A stretch of DNA of 23,224 nucleotides, taken from contig JAIXMF010000215.1 of assembly GCA_025201365.1 (NCBI GenBank), forward strand, positions 1 to 23,224. The letters run 5' to 3'. Both the position numbers and the translations under genes were made by a program. Shown here in pieces: positions 1 through 10,787 of the stretch. The DNA is from Syncephalis plumigaleata (lineage: Eukaryota > Zoopagomycota > Zoopagomycetes > Zoopagales > Piptocephalidaceae). The notes under the pieces are model-generated. The model made no database searches and was not told the origin of the DNA. It saw only the letters and a list, made by a program, of their open reading frames with translations. Each line of letters starts with the position of its first letter. The first letter of the stretch is position 1.

Positions 1-327
1 CATAATAGCCAGAACGGTAACTTACGCCCTATCGTACAAATATATGAATTATGTGCCATAATGTGATTAGCGTATTTTATAATATAATCAGAATGGTAAC
101 TTACAGACACTTGAAAATGTAATCACATATGATATTGATTCGTATTACAATTAACATAGTACTTGTTATGATTAATAGAAGAGCTTACTGCGTGGGACTA
201 ACAAATGAATAGGTAGAATAACCATTGCAACGTGATTAGCACGTCAAAACAACCATTAATATACATGAACTTACGATCTATCGGTAATCATCGGTGGACA
301 ATGAAACAATAGGCTACGATTAGTACA
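1..327. other. Gene-poor left edge with three degenerate short repeats
   Basis: No coding region is visible. A 15-nt motif at 11-25 recurs at 90-104 with one mismatch, and a related 16-nt motif at 19-34 recurs at 268-283 with two mismatches. On the minus strand each copy contains GTAAGT, so they could be real 5' splice sites of an unseen gene, or just related intergenic sequence. Nothing here decides between these. Confidence 0.4.
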
Positions 328-450
328 TCAATTGATAGGGTCATGGTCGGACATACCACGACGATCCAGGACGGGACTAGCTTCAACAGAGACCAGACTG
401 GCGACAGCGACAACGGCGACGGCAATAGCGAGAACGGCAGAGAACTTCAT
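328..450 (-). CDS. Small secreted protein, MKFSA family, short copy (40 aa)
   Basis: This unrecognised gene encodes a 40-residue protein. It has a hydrophobic signal peptide (MKFSA start, Ala/Val-rich core to about residue 22), a probable cleavage site near EAS at 23-25, and a dibasic RR at 30-31 that resembles a Kex2 site. The first 25 residues closely match the secreted protein at 10785-11051, and both share upstream DNA and a TATA box, so this looks like a paralogue and not a chance ORF. The mature part is only about 15 residues. A GTATGT directly after the RR codons, with TACTAAT and TAG about 40 nt on, could be an intron; removing it keeps the frame but reaches a stop after eight more codons. 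It may be a true short peptide or a decayed copy. Function is unknown. Confidence 0.55.
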   Translation of the reverse strand: MKFSAVLAIAVAVVAVASLVSVEASPVLDRRGMSDHDPIN

Positions 451-859
451 GTTGATGTTGGCCTAGTGGAATGGATAGACAGATAAGTTGACTAGAACAA
501 GAGTAGAAAGTAGTAATGAGAGTAGAGTAGAGTAGAGTATGAAGATGGCAAGTCGAGTGTGTCAAAAAGTGCTTGATTTATAGCCGAGATGATGATGGTG
601 GATATTGGTATAGCCGAGTTGTCAATCCATTGTTTGTAGGTAGGACACCGAGCAGATGGTACCTATTAGATTAATGGTGGTTGTCTGTCATGTCGTGTAA
701 CCGCATGATCTATCAATTGTCCGAATCTACACATCATCATTATTATATCAAAATACTCTATCAATAATAACGCGTACACTTGCTATAACCATCATGACTG
801 GTTATATTCTATTGAAATGATTGTATTGCAGATCATGTGTATGAGTATAGATTGACATA
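451..859. other. Leader and promoter region of the small secreted gene
   Basis: No ORF of note. The part nearest the gene (about 451-590, read on the minus strand) resembles the upstream region of the paralogue at 10785-11051: both share the block beside the ATG and the block at about 538-590 with a TATA box. Upstream of 590 the similarity fades into AT-rich sequence. Confidence 0.5.
575..582 (-). promoter_or_regulatory. TATA box of the small secreted gene
   Basis: On the minus strand this reads TATAAATC, about 125 nt before the ATG at 450. The surrounding GC-TATAAAT-AAGCACT and GACTTGCCATCTTC blocks are conserved at the same relative place before the paralogue (11201-11208), which supports function. 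Confidence 0.6.
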
Positions 860-1014
860 TTTATTCAATAAATCATTGAATAATGATCTTGTAGATATAT
901 TTCTTGATCCAAGGAATAGTGACATGAATACCTATATATCTACTTGATTATGTCCTTGTCTTGTCAGCTTATTGAATTCTTTCAAAAAGTTGCTTAAGCT
1001 GGTCAAGAAGCTGC
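860..1014 (-). pseudogene. Orphan 3' end of a third MKFSA-type gene
   Basis: The minus-strand segment from a TAA stop at 969-971 to an AATAAA signal at 860-865 aligns at high identity with the stop codon and 3' UTR of the secreted gene at 10785-11051 (its stop at 10785-10787, its AATAAA at 10675-10680). Both stops are followed by the same stretch containing AAGAAATATATC. The sequence before the stop at 969 is open over 14 codons (969-1014), reads as an amphipathic helix ending LFERIQ, and is preceded by a TAG that could be a 3' splice site. No signal-peptide exon with the MKFSA start was found upstream. It is either the last exon of an unrecognised gene or the remnant of a lost copy. Confidence 0.45.
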
Positions 1015-1066
1015 CTAGTAGTATTGTTTATTCAAGAAGTGAATGATTACAACTTGATGTGATTAA

Positions 1067-1237
1067 AGCAATGATAGACCGCTATTCTCCTATAATGAAT
1101 GGAAGCAGTCTAATGGTGTAGTCCGTATGCTTCTGTACACCATCCCAGATTACATCATGCGACAGGTGTTCAACGCCCGCTTCCAAGATCAATTAAGTAG
1201 CGGTTTACACGGCTACTTAGGCAATGTTATAATCTGA
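1067..1237 (+). other. Open stretch resembling a relic exon
   Basis: A 56-codon open frame between a TAA at 1064-1066 and a TGA at 1235-1237. Its composition is balanced and protein-like (residues such as NEWKQSNGVVRMLLYTIPDY), unlike the AT-rich surroundings. The first ATG is at 1127, leaving only 36 residues. A TAG at 1075-1077 could be a splice acceptor and GTAGTA at 1019 a donor 59 nt away, a typical intron size here. I do not recognise the sequence. It may be a decayed gene, or chance. Confidence 0.2.
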
Positions 1238-1451
1238 CCAGACCGACAAAGCAATTGTCCATTTGGCTCGTTCCACATTGTACATTTCATTTCAAAGCCA
1301 CACTTGCTGTTCATTGGATTCAAGCACTGTAATGTGTAGAATGGGAAGGGTAAAGCAAGGCAGGTACAATCTCAAATTAATACAATAAAAAAGAAAAAAA
1401 TAAGAAAAATATTATTTCCTCCTCTCTTTTATTTGTTAGTAGTTAAAGATT
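1238..1451 (+). promoter_or_regulatory. NOP9 upstream region with A-rich tract
   Basis: Non-coding. An A-rich run at about 1384-1411 lies just before a pyrimidine stretch (about 1417-1430) and the NOP9 start codon at 1452. Such an A-rich element can exclude nucleosomes at fungal housekeeping promoters, but no TATA box was found. Confidence 0.35.
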
Positions 1452-4400
1452 ATGGCCAAGCACAGCAATCGACGTGGTAGACGTGGACAAAAGAAGAAGG
1501 ACGAGGAGAAGCGAGCAGAGAACCGTGAACTTGAAGCTCGCTATGAACCAGAGCAACGAGAGAAGCGTCGACTTGAAATATTTGTTGACACCGCTGGTCA
1601 ACCGGAATCAGCGGTAGAAACAACTACACCCACCTATAATGAAGAGGAGGAGAAGGAGGAAGTCGTTCCAGCAACGAAGGAGCCAACTAAAATCACTGCA
1701 CCTACTGTTCAGTCGAAGGTCATACCAACACGTAGAGGGAATGAAGCGTCGAGAGAAACTGCACCACAGGTTAACTTTGGTTTAATTAGTGAAGCACTAC
1801 AGGAGTATTTGAACGGTGTTCATGATGTCATTGATAGTGAACAACTACAAAGTGATGAAGGTAAGTTGGCGAGTTATCCTATCGAGTATATACTAATCGT
1901 GTATATCGATGATGTAGAGCGTCAAGTATTCCTACAAAACGTATACAATGAAGTGGCAGGTCATGAACTCAAACTGCTCGGTGATCCCAATTGCTCTGTC
2001 ACCTTAGAGAAACTATTCATCATGTCGAATGCATCACAAATCCTTGCCCTATTGCATATTATTCAAGAGCGGTAAGTGTAGCAGTATTAATGGTTCACTA
2101 TGCATAGATGTATTAATTGTATACTAGTCTAATCGATGTTGTATCCCATCGATTTGCATCTCATGGCTGTCAAACCCTACTTAAACAAGCGGCACTAATG
2201 GTCGATAAGGTATGAACGAGCGTCAGATCACAAGTATTGATTAGTTACTTATCTTCTGTTCAACAATAACAATAATAATAACTAGGAATTACGCCAAGAT
2301 GAATCTATGATGGATTCACCATCAGATATGATGACATGCTTGTTGGAGATTCAACAACAGTTGACACCACATGTTGTACCATTAATGATGGACGTGTTCG
2401 GTTCACATATTATTCGCTCATTGCTATTTATATTTACGGGAAAACCTATGGAAGATGAGGCTACAACGCAGACATCCAATAAAGGAGGAATACGCAGTAA
2501 ACGTTCTGCTCAATTCTCTACGCATCACATAAAAGAAGGAACAAAGGTAATGTGACTAGGCAATCTATAATGATCATTTACAAATAATGATTTATTTCTA
2601 TTGATAGCATACATTCACGGACATACTTAAAGTGCCTCATCAATTTATCGATGCGAACAACAAGCTTGTACTGCAAATCATTAATGGATTGAATGTGGCG
2701 AAACTACGCGATCTCTCCTTTGATGCTATGGCCAATCCGGTATTCCAGGTAAGTTGCTAGCATTGCAAGTTGATTGTAACTATATCAATCACTAATGAAT
2801 GACACGCATATGTACATGTATGTGTATATAGTTGTTATTGGAATTAGAGAAAAGTAAACATATTCAATTGGATAGTAGTTCATTCCTAGATCGTTTTCTA
2901 CTTGGATTAGATCAGGGTAAGTGTTTGAATGAATATATACACTTGTAATAATAATAATGCTGTTACTAATCAAATGATTAGATGAGCAATCCGAGCATTA
3001 TCGTGATAGTATTCGTTATTTGTCAGCATTAGCACGAGATCGAGTTGGCTCTCATTTATTGGAACGATTTATTGCGGTAATAACTAGTGATACCAGTAAT
3101 ATTATTAGTAGTAGTAATAATAACGATAATGATCATATTAGTCTGCCTCTCCTCAAGTATTTACTCGACTATTCAATGGAATATTCCGAGGAAAACTACG
3201 TGAACTCTGTCAGGATCCAGTGGCTAATTTTGTTGTACAACGCTTGATGCCTGCGTGTAATGGTCCTCAGCAATTGGAACTTGTATTGGCAGAGATTGTC
3301 CCCCTATTCCCTGATCTGTACAAAACACGGCCTGGTGTATTGCGTAGTGCTGTGGATGCTTGTAACAAGTTGAACTGCGGCTATAAAGGTGTAGTTAAAG
3401 GATTGAAAGATGCGGTGAAGATGCAGTCGCGTGATGATGATCCACTATTTGGTTCGGTATATATTCGATTGCAAACACTAGAGGTAAATAATAATAGTGA
3501 TAGTAATAATAATGATTCATCTACTCAATACTATGAATAGGAGTACAAATCGTATGCAATTTCACGTTTCCATGTACAAGGCTCGCTTATTCTACAGTCA
3601 TTATTGAGGTTCCCCGAAGAACGTAATCGAATTGTGATTAATAGGTTAGTAATGATGATCTATTTAGTTCCTTTCTAATCTAATGAAATGTATACACTAG
3701 TTTATTGGGACTCAATAAGCAAGAGTTAATGAAATGGTCGTGTAATGCCATTTCTTCCCGTGTACTCGAGTCATTCTTTACAGTGGATGCAGTATCCGTA
3801 AAGACAAAGCGTAAACTAGCAGAACAATGGACGGGCAGTTTCCATCAATTGGCATTGGATCGATATGGCGGTCATGTACTTGATCGTTACTGGATTGTCG
3901 CTGATCTAGCTCATAAGGTAATGAATGAATGAATAATTAGTTACATAATGATCCATAGTGTTATTTACTAATAGATGACATGATATATATATAGGAAACT
4001 ATCGCGCAAGAATTACTCGCTCATGAACAGACACTTTACGCATCCATGCATGGCAAGTTTATTCTACGTAATTGTCGTATTGATCAGTTTAAACGAAGAC
4101 GCGAACAATGGCGACAACAACAACAAGGACAATCAAAGAAGCAGATGCTATTTGCAGATATCATTCAATCCTCTTCAGGAAAGGTAAGTCATCATGTTCA
4201 TATACATAATCATTCTTTATTAATAGTCATTATTATTTGTTATAGGAAAATAAGCCCATGTCAACATCATTTACAATGGCAACACCCAATACCACTATAA
4301 CCACAAAGGAGGTATCACTTGATACTAGCAAGAAAGATAAGCGTAAACGATCATTGAATGATGATGATGATGATGCCACTATCAATGATGAACATAAAGA

Positions 4401-4557
4401 ATCGACAAGCAATGCCATAGAAAAGAAGAAGAAAAAGAAGAAGAAAGAAGACAAGAAAGCAGATCAAGATCTTTCTATGGTGTTGGATGCCATTAAAGCA
4501 ACAACAAAGACAACAAGTAAAAAGTCAAAGAAATCTAAATCTTCCTCAAAAGCATAA
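1452..4557 (+). CDS. NOP9: NOP9, Pumilio-repeat nucleolar protein for 18S rRNA maturation
   Basis: Exons: 1452-2071, 2128-2209, 2286-2546, 2608-2748, 2832-2916, 2982-3076, 3142-3483, 3541-3644, 3701-3917, 3995-4183, 4246-4557 (815 aa). NOP9 binds pre-rRNA in the nucleolus and is needed for small-subunit processing. The start is basic (RRGRRGQKKK), followed by a low-complexity linker, then the family core beginning near residue 110 with NFGLISEALQEYLN. Pumilio-type repeat cores follow: RFASHGCQTLL, VFGSHIIRSLL, RVGSHLLERF, DPVANFVVQRLM, AISSRVLESFF, RYGGHVLDRYW and HGKFILRN. The C-terminus has a run of five Asp and a run of eight Lys, typical of nucleolar tails. Exon 7 must be read from TCT at 3142, giving FRGKLRELCQDPVANF, and not in the neighbouring frame. 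AATAAA lies 22 nt after the stop. Identification is firm; the exact repeat count was not modelled. Confidence 0.93.
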
Positions 4558-4987
4558 TCATAAGAGTTATTATTCATTAATAAACGCTAGACTTTGTCAT
4601 ATTCCTGTTAGTGTTATTAGTTAGATATGTTTACAAGTAAGTTGTCATCAGATTGGTAAGGAGTAATCAGGCAATGTCGATTATAATACACAGAATATTA
4701 TCGACGCCAGACAATCCAGCTATCTGATTGTGTTCATTCTTACTGATCCATGTAGAAGACATGCTCTATGAATAAATAAAGGAAGAGTACGCTTACAATA
4801 ATTGGTCAGGTTGAGTACAAAGAGAAATAGTTCGAGTAGTCGCGCAAGTCGTGTAGAGCGTGATCACACTAAACACGATAATGATTATGGGATAAATAAT
4901 GAAAGATTATTTCATTCATCATACAAAAGCGTTTTTTGTTGTTTTGTTGTTGCTGTTGTTACCTTAGTATTTACTCATCTTCTCGTC
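4558..4987 (+). other. NOP9-ISY1 intergenic region
   Basis: Holds the NOP9 poly(A) signal and the upstream region of ISY1. A T-rich stretch rich in TTGTTG (about 4930-4962) precedes the ISY1 ATG. A frame open from 4802 starts at TTG and runs into the ISY1 intron, so it is not counted as a gene. Confidence 0.5.
4579..4584 (+). terminator. Poly(A) signal of NOP9
   Basis: AATAAA 22 nt after the NOP9 stop codon. Confidence 0.6.
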
Positions 4988-6209
4988 ATGGTAAGCACTT
5001 TTATATTATACACGAGTGTATTAGCTAACAATATACATGTTAACTATATGCTACATCTATGATAATGTATAGGCACGTAATCAGGAAAAAGCACAGTAAG
5101 TAGCGTGATAAAGGTATGCGCGTTTCAATCAGATCAGTTGTAGTAATGACTCTGCTTGATAGATCGATGCTACATCGTTTCCGCCAAATACAAGCGGCGG
5201 AAGCAGGTGTTATTAGTGTGACGGGTCGTCGTCCACCACGAGCCAGCACTTGTACGAATGTCAATGAAGTCGAACAATGGAGACACTATTTTATACAAGA
5301 GATTTCGCGTAAAGTATCACAGATACAAAATGGTAGGTGTGATACAATGCAATGACTACGATCGATACTGATATATATATATGTGTGTGTGTCTATCTAG
5401 TTGGATTGCCAGAATCACAGATTCGCGAACTTAACGATGAAATCAATCGATTAATGCGTGTAAAACGAGCCTGGGAGCATCGACTTAAAGATTTAGGCGG
5501 TGCTGACTATACGGTAATCTAGAAGTATTTATAAACAAGCCATTTCAATAGTAATCATGATCATTTATTAGCGAGTGGCATCACGTATGCTTGACGCGGA
5601 AGGACGAGAGATTCCCGGTACTAGAGGTTACAAGTAAGTCTAGTGATGCATGGATGATTTGCTCATCTGCTCATGAATTTGGATATGAATAGATACTTTG
5701 GACGAGCAAAAGAATTACCAGGTGTACGTGAACTACTCGAAACACAAGGTAAATAGCATGGCAAAAGTGACTATGGTTGATGCTAATACTCGAGCTCATC
5801 TACTATTTATTTAGCATTGGAACCGACACCCAAATTGGAATCTGATTTGCATAAACGTGTTGATGCCGATTATTACGGCTATCGAGACGAAGAAGATGGT
5901 CAGCTATTAGCGTATGAAAAGGAACAAGCCGATGAAGGTAGAGGCAATAGTTGCACAATGTGTTCACTCTACGTGCTATAGACTAACCTTGATCATTGTC
6001 TAGTATGGAAGCAGCTGAACGAGCAATTCGATAGTAACATGGAAGTGACGAGCAATGAGAATGCTGCATCAGATATAGTTACCGAACTGATTAATGGTAA
6101 AGAAGGATTTCGTGTTCATGTTAATGTACCCACTGCATCCGATGTAGAAGCTTACCTTGTACGACGACGTAAGCAAGAGTTAATGGATCGATATGCGACA
6201 GAAGATTAG
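4988..6209 (+). CDS. ISY1: ISY1, pre-mRNA splicing factor of the Prp19/NTC complex
   Basis: Exons: 4988-4990, 5073-5095, 5163-5332, 5401-5513, 5572-5633, 5693-5748, 5815-5937, 6004-6209 (251 aa, against 235-285 in known homologues). ISY1 sits in the catalytic spliceosome near the branch helix. Spliced, the N-terminus is [20 protein letters not shown], the family signature, which fixes the unusual start: exon 1 contributes only the ATG and exon 2 only 23 nt. Further conserved blocks are [67 protein letters not shown] and a C-terminal [14 protein letters not shown]. Branch-like GACTAAC and GCTAAT motifs precede several acceptors. If intron 2 is retained, translation stops at once (GCA CAG TAA). 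Poly(A) signal at 6227-6232. Confidence 0.95.
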
Positions 6210-6859
6210 AGCTACTGATTTCCTATAATAAATTGTGTTTATTTATACGTGTATCTATTTGATAGTTATGACAAAAACTATTATTATTACTAGTTTTGCG
6301 GGCTTATTTGTATGGTTACACCTTTGATTTTTCTTTTAACAGCGCCCACGTCCCCACTGTCACTATAATTAGTCGTCTTCTTTCGTTTTCCTACGTTATC
6401 TCGCGTGCACTGTTAATCCTTCGTTTACTCTCTCTCATTCATTCGCTCACTCATTCGCTCATTCTTCCATTCTTCACATTGAGCTATTCCTACTCGTACG
6501 AGCCTACTATCGAAGGAGGTGTACCGTTCTATCGTGGCTATTGCTTCTGTAACTAGTTAAACGTAAGTAGACTGAATGCATATAATCACCATGCATATAC
6601 GTATGCATATATACGTACATCCATTATAGACTGTGCATTATAGCACCGTTGTGGTTAGTCTAGTTGTAGTAAGCTACAAGATTGGTGAAATCATTTGATT
6701 CTCTAGTTAAAAGTGGAGGGGATTGAGATTAGTAACGCAGCACAGATGATGATAGAAGAGTTTAATCGCCGCTAATCTATTGATTCTATATAACTGATTA
6801 TTATTCTTTTGCTCGTACTATCTGTATGCGTGTAGGTAGTGTACATCTGGAATTCCACC
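6210..6859 (+). other. ISY1-transportin intergenic region, possible leader intron
   Basis: The region has a pyrimidine-rich tract with repeated ATTCGCTC-like units at about 6419-6480. GTAAGT at 6563 and TAG at 6833-6835 or 6837-6839 could bound an intron of about 270 nt in the transportin 5' UTR; this is larger than the coding introns here and is inference only. The open frame at 6296-6556 starts at TTG and looks like a by-product of the pyrimidine tract. Confidence 0.4.
6227..6232 (+). terminator. Poly(A) signal of ISY1
   Basis: AATAAA 18 nt after the ISY1 stop. Confidence 0.6.
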
Positions 6860-9800
6860 ATGGATTGGGTACCACAGCAGGAGGGTATGCAACAGTTGTT
6901 GCGACTCCTTCACGATTCCATTTCACCGGATAATAAGGTTCAAACTGCAGTTCAAGAGGTAAGCATACTTGCTAGTGGTGATGACGATGACGATGATGAT
7001 TACGTATTAATGGCTGCTTGACATGTGACATACCATTCGATGATCACTCTTGATTGATTGATTAATAGCAATTAAAGTCGTTTAATGCCATTCCCGACTA
7101 CAACAACTATTTGGTCTATATATTGTCGCAAATGCCACAAGAGGATGTCTCGATACGCGCCATTGCCGGTCTAGTATTAAAGAATAACGTTCGATCACAT
7201 TATGAGCAAATTCAACCGGTGGTATTGGAGTATGTCAAGCATCATTGCTTGCAATCAATTAGTGACGTCGACCCGATGGTACGATCTACCGCGGGTATTG
7301 TCGTGACAACTATTTTAGCGCGAGCCGGTTTGACAACATGGCCACAAGTGTTGCCAAAACTAATGGAATTGTTGGATAGTCCACAGGTGGAAGCAGTTGA
7401 GGTAAGGTTTTTTATAAAGAGAAGAAAATACATTTATTGACATTTATCAATATATATAAATGTATAATAGGGTGCATTCAGTGCATTAGAAAAGATTTGT
7501 GAGGATTCCACTCGTGAGTTGGAAGATAACATTCAAGGATTCCAACCATCGAGTGTTATGGTGCCTAAATTCATCGGCTTCCTTCGCAATGAAAATTCCA
7601 AACTACGTGTCTACGCGTTATTGTGCTTGAAGCAATTTACCTTCATTCACTCGACGGCACTATTCGCTCATGTGGACGAGTATCTATCGGCGTTATTCAT
7701 GCTAGCTACCGATTCGCAATCGGATGTACGCAAGAATGTCTGCCATACGTTGGTGACATTGTTGGAAGTGCGTCCCGACACGTTGTCGCCGCATATCAAC
7801 AATATCGTCGATTATATGTTGCATAGTACGCAGGAGGAGGATGAGGCGGTCGCCCTCGAGGCCTGCGAGTTCTGGCTTAGTTTCGCGGAGCAGGACATGT
7901 TACGCGACCAGTTGCTACCCTACCTGCCACGCGTCATTCCCGTACTACTTAAATGTATGGTCTACAGTGACGTGGATATTATGAACTTACTCGATGAGGA
8001 AGACGGCAATGTACCGGATCGTGAAGAGGATGTTAAACCACGTCATTATCACGCGAAACAACATGAACACGCGCAAGCTGGTGGTGATTCGAGCAATCGA
8101 ACTAATGGTCAAGCAGAGAATGCGCCAACTCAAAATGACATCGATAATGACGACGAGGATGGTGATGACGACGACGATGACTTTGACGACGATGACGATG
8201 ATATGATGGGCGAGTGGAATCTACGCAAATGTTCCGCTGCTGCCATCGATATCATGTCCAATGTATTTGAAAATGAAATTCTCGAAGTGTTGCTACCACC
8301 CATTAAGGAGAAGATCTACAGTCAAGATTGGAAAGAACGGGAAAGTGGTATATTGGCACTTGGTGCTATTGCTGAAGGTAAGATTAGAAGAGATAGATTG
8401 TCATTATATATTATTGCTTATTCATTATGACATTGTTGCTGTTGTTATTAGGTTGTATTGAAGGCATGTATGAACATTTGCCTAGTGTCGTTCCTTTCCT
8501 ACTACAAGCGTTGAATGATGCCAATGTAAGTGATGACAAAATGATAGATAATAAACTAGTAATTAACAATTACTACTATTCTCTAGCCGTTGGTTCGTTC
8601 AATTACCTGTTGGACACTAAGTCGCTACTCGGGATGGATTGTATCCATACAAGATCAAAATGAAAGGCATAATCTAATTGGTGCAGTAGTTGAAGGAGTA
8701 AGTCAATGCTAGAATTATATATATATGTGTGTGATATTAACAATGTTATACAATTAGTTGATGCGTATGATGTTGGACAACAACAAGCGTGTTCAAGGTG
8801 CCGGTTGCAGTGCATTGGCCACATTCGAGGAGGAAGCCACCGAAGAGTTGATCCCCTTCCTCGAGGCGATTATTCGTAATTTTGCATTTGCATTCAGTAA
8901 ATATCAGCGTAAAAATCTACTCACCCTCTTGGATGCCATTGGCACACTTGCCGATTCCGTGGGCAGTGAATTGAATCGACCGGAATTCATCGAAGGACTA
9001 ATGCCATTGATACTGAAGAAATGGCAAACCTTACCAGATGATGATCGTGACTTGTTTGCACTATTAGAGGTAAATATAAAATAGAACATGATATATATAT
9101 ATGGCTTATATGTATATTGTGATTAACACACACATACACATTCCATCTATAGTCGCTTGCCTCGATTGCCGTTGCATTGGGTGCTCAATTTCAACCATTC
9201 GCCGGTCCTATCTGGGAGAGGTCCGTGCGTATTATTAGTCAACAGTTGATGCAAGCACAAGCCTGCACTCAAGATCCAACTCTCGAGCCACCCGATAAAG
9301 ACTTTTTAATTGTATCACTTGATCTGCTAAGTGGTCTAGTGCAAGGATTGGGTCAACTCTCGGAGCCATTCATCATGGCAAGCGACCCGCCTATCCTTAC
9401 CTTGATGGGCATGAGTATGCAGGTAAGTAGTTGTTTGTCTCGTTTCACTGATGTTTCAATACCATTAGTGTGTAGTATACTAATATTCTATCAATTAGGA
9501 TCCATCGAATGAAGTACGTCAATCGGCCTACGCTCTCCTCGGTGACATGACCGTTTGCTGTTTCGAGCATATTAAACCGCATTTACAGCAAATCATGCCT
9601 ATTGTCATTCAAGAGATCGATCCTAAAGCGGAGCATGTTGGTGTTTGCAACAATGCTTCCTGGTCGGTCGGCGAGATTGCCATTCGTGCCGGTGCCGACA
9701 TTCAGGAATGGATCAACCCGCTACTCGAACGACTCATTCCCCTAGTGGTGCGTAGCAACATTCCACGCTCATTACACGAGAACTCTGCGGTGGCTATCGG

Positions 9801-10273
9801 TCGACTTGGCGGAGTGAATCCTGCACTTGTGGCACCACACCTCGCGACATTTGCCAAATCATGGTGTGATGCACTACAAACGATGCAAGATGATCGCGAG
9901 AAAGAATCGGCCTTCCGTGGCATGTGCCAAGTGATCCAGGTCAATCCTAATGGCATGATAGAGGTAAATGAAAATGGAATGAAATGCGATTATCGAATAG
10001 TGCCATACTAATTGCTCATGACTCCATAGTGTTTCCAAGACTATTGCGAAGCAATTCTCGTATGGGATTCACCATCTGTGGAACTTAACGAAGTGTTTGG
10101 TAAAGTAAGTCATGATGATTATCTCATACTTTGTATATAATTAGTTTATTAATATATTTGTTATTTAGATCATGCATGCTTACAAGGGCTTATTCGGTGC
10201 CGAGTGGGATAACTTGATGGGTCGATTCCCGCCTCAATTACGACAATTGTTACAGGAACGTTACAGCGTGTAA
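6860..10273 (+). CDS. KAP104: Transportin (karyopherin beta-2, KAP104), nuclear import receptor
   Basis: Exons: 6860-6958, 7069-7401, 7471-8377, 8452-8525, 8587-8697, 8758-9069, 9153-9422, 9499-9963, 10030-10104, 10169-10273 (916 aa, close to the usual 890-920). It carries PY-NLS cargoes such as hnRNP proteins into the nucleus and is released by Ran-GTP. The product is built of HEAT repeats throughout. The N-terminus matches the family ([22 protein letters not shown], then [11 protein letters not shown]). Residues about 315-392 form the acidic H8 loop, ending in long Asp runs before [12 protein letters not shown]; in the family this loop helps to eject cargo. Also conserved are [36 protein letters not shown] and [19 protein letters not shown]. 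The ATG at 6860 lies in CCACCATGG, a strong initiation context, which settles the start. Confidence 0.96.
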
Positions 10274-10674
10274 TTGCACCATTGAAAACGGAGATATGAA
10301 CAGAAACAGTTTGGTCAAAATATATTACATCTTTTATTTCGCGTATAAATGTTGCTATTGATATATATATATATATTCATGATTGGAACAAATGTTATTA
10401 CGCCTATTCTCCTTGTTAAGCCATTCCAATTACGGATAGAGTCTATTGTGAGCTATAACAAATTCTATGGTAAATTATAGCGAAATAAATAGGATATATC
10501 CTATGACTGAATGTAAACGGAAGCGAGTAGTTTTATTTTTGGTTTAACTATGCTATGAATTGAATGATGTATGTCATTATTATTTGCTTCTTTCCTGTTT
10601 AATCGAGATTGCCTATGAAGCACTTGTAGCCATCATATCAACATCGATTAGTGTAATGATTAGAATACGACATG
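10274..10674. other. Transportin 3' flank and intergenic region
   Basis: No gene seen. AATAAA at 10484-10489 is the first clear plus-strand poly(A) signal, about 210 nt after the transportin stop. An (AT)n run sits at about 10362-10376. Confidence 0.4.
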
Positions 10675-10787
10675 TTTATTCAATAAATGCTTGATTGATG
10701 AATTTGTAGATATATTTCTTGGTCCAAGGAATAATGACTTGATTAGATATATACCTAATTAATGCTGTTCTTGTCTTGGTTTGCTTA
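10675..10787 (-). repeat. Conserved stop codon and 3' UTR module of the secreted gene, copy B
   Basis: From the TAA at 10785-10787 to AATAAA at 10675-10680 on the minus strand, this matches 860-971 at high identity, including shared stretches around TAGATATATTTCTTG and TCCAAGGAATA (plus strand). It is the 3' UTR of the gene at 10785-11051. Confidence 0.65.

Noticed and set aside
945-1040. Plus-strand frame giving a cationic amphipathic helix, like an antimicrobial peptide
   Set aside because: It has no ATG and is the complement of the conserved minus-strand 3' gene end, so the pattern is explained by that strand.
3020-3247. Plus-strand frame through NOP9 exon 6 and intron 6 ending at 3247
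   Set aside because: It reads through an intron in the wrong frame; splicing at 3077-3141 gives the conserved NOP9 sequence instead.
6296-6556. 86-codon plus-strand frame before transportin
   Set aside because: It starts at TTG and is mostly a translated pyrimidine tract, likely promoter or leader.
860-10787. The repeated 3' modules as copies of a small transposable element
   Set aside because: No terminal inverted repeats or target duplications were seen, and the modules begin at stop codons and end at AATAAA, which fits gene duplication.
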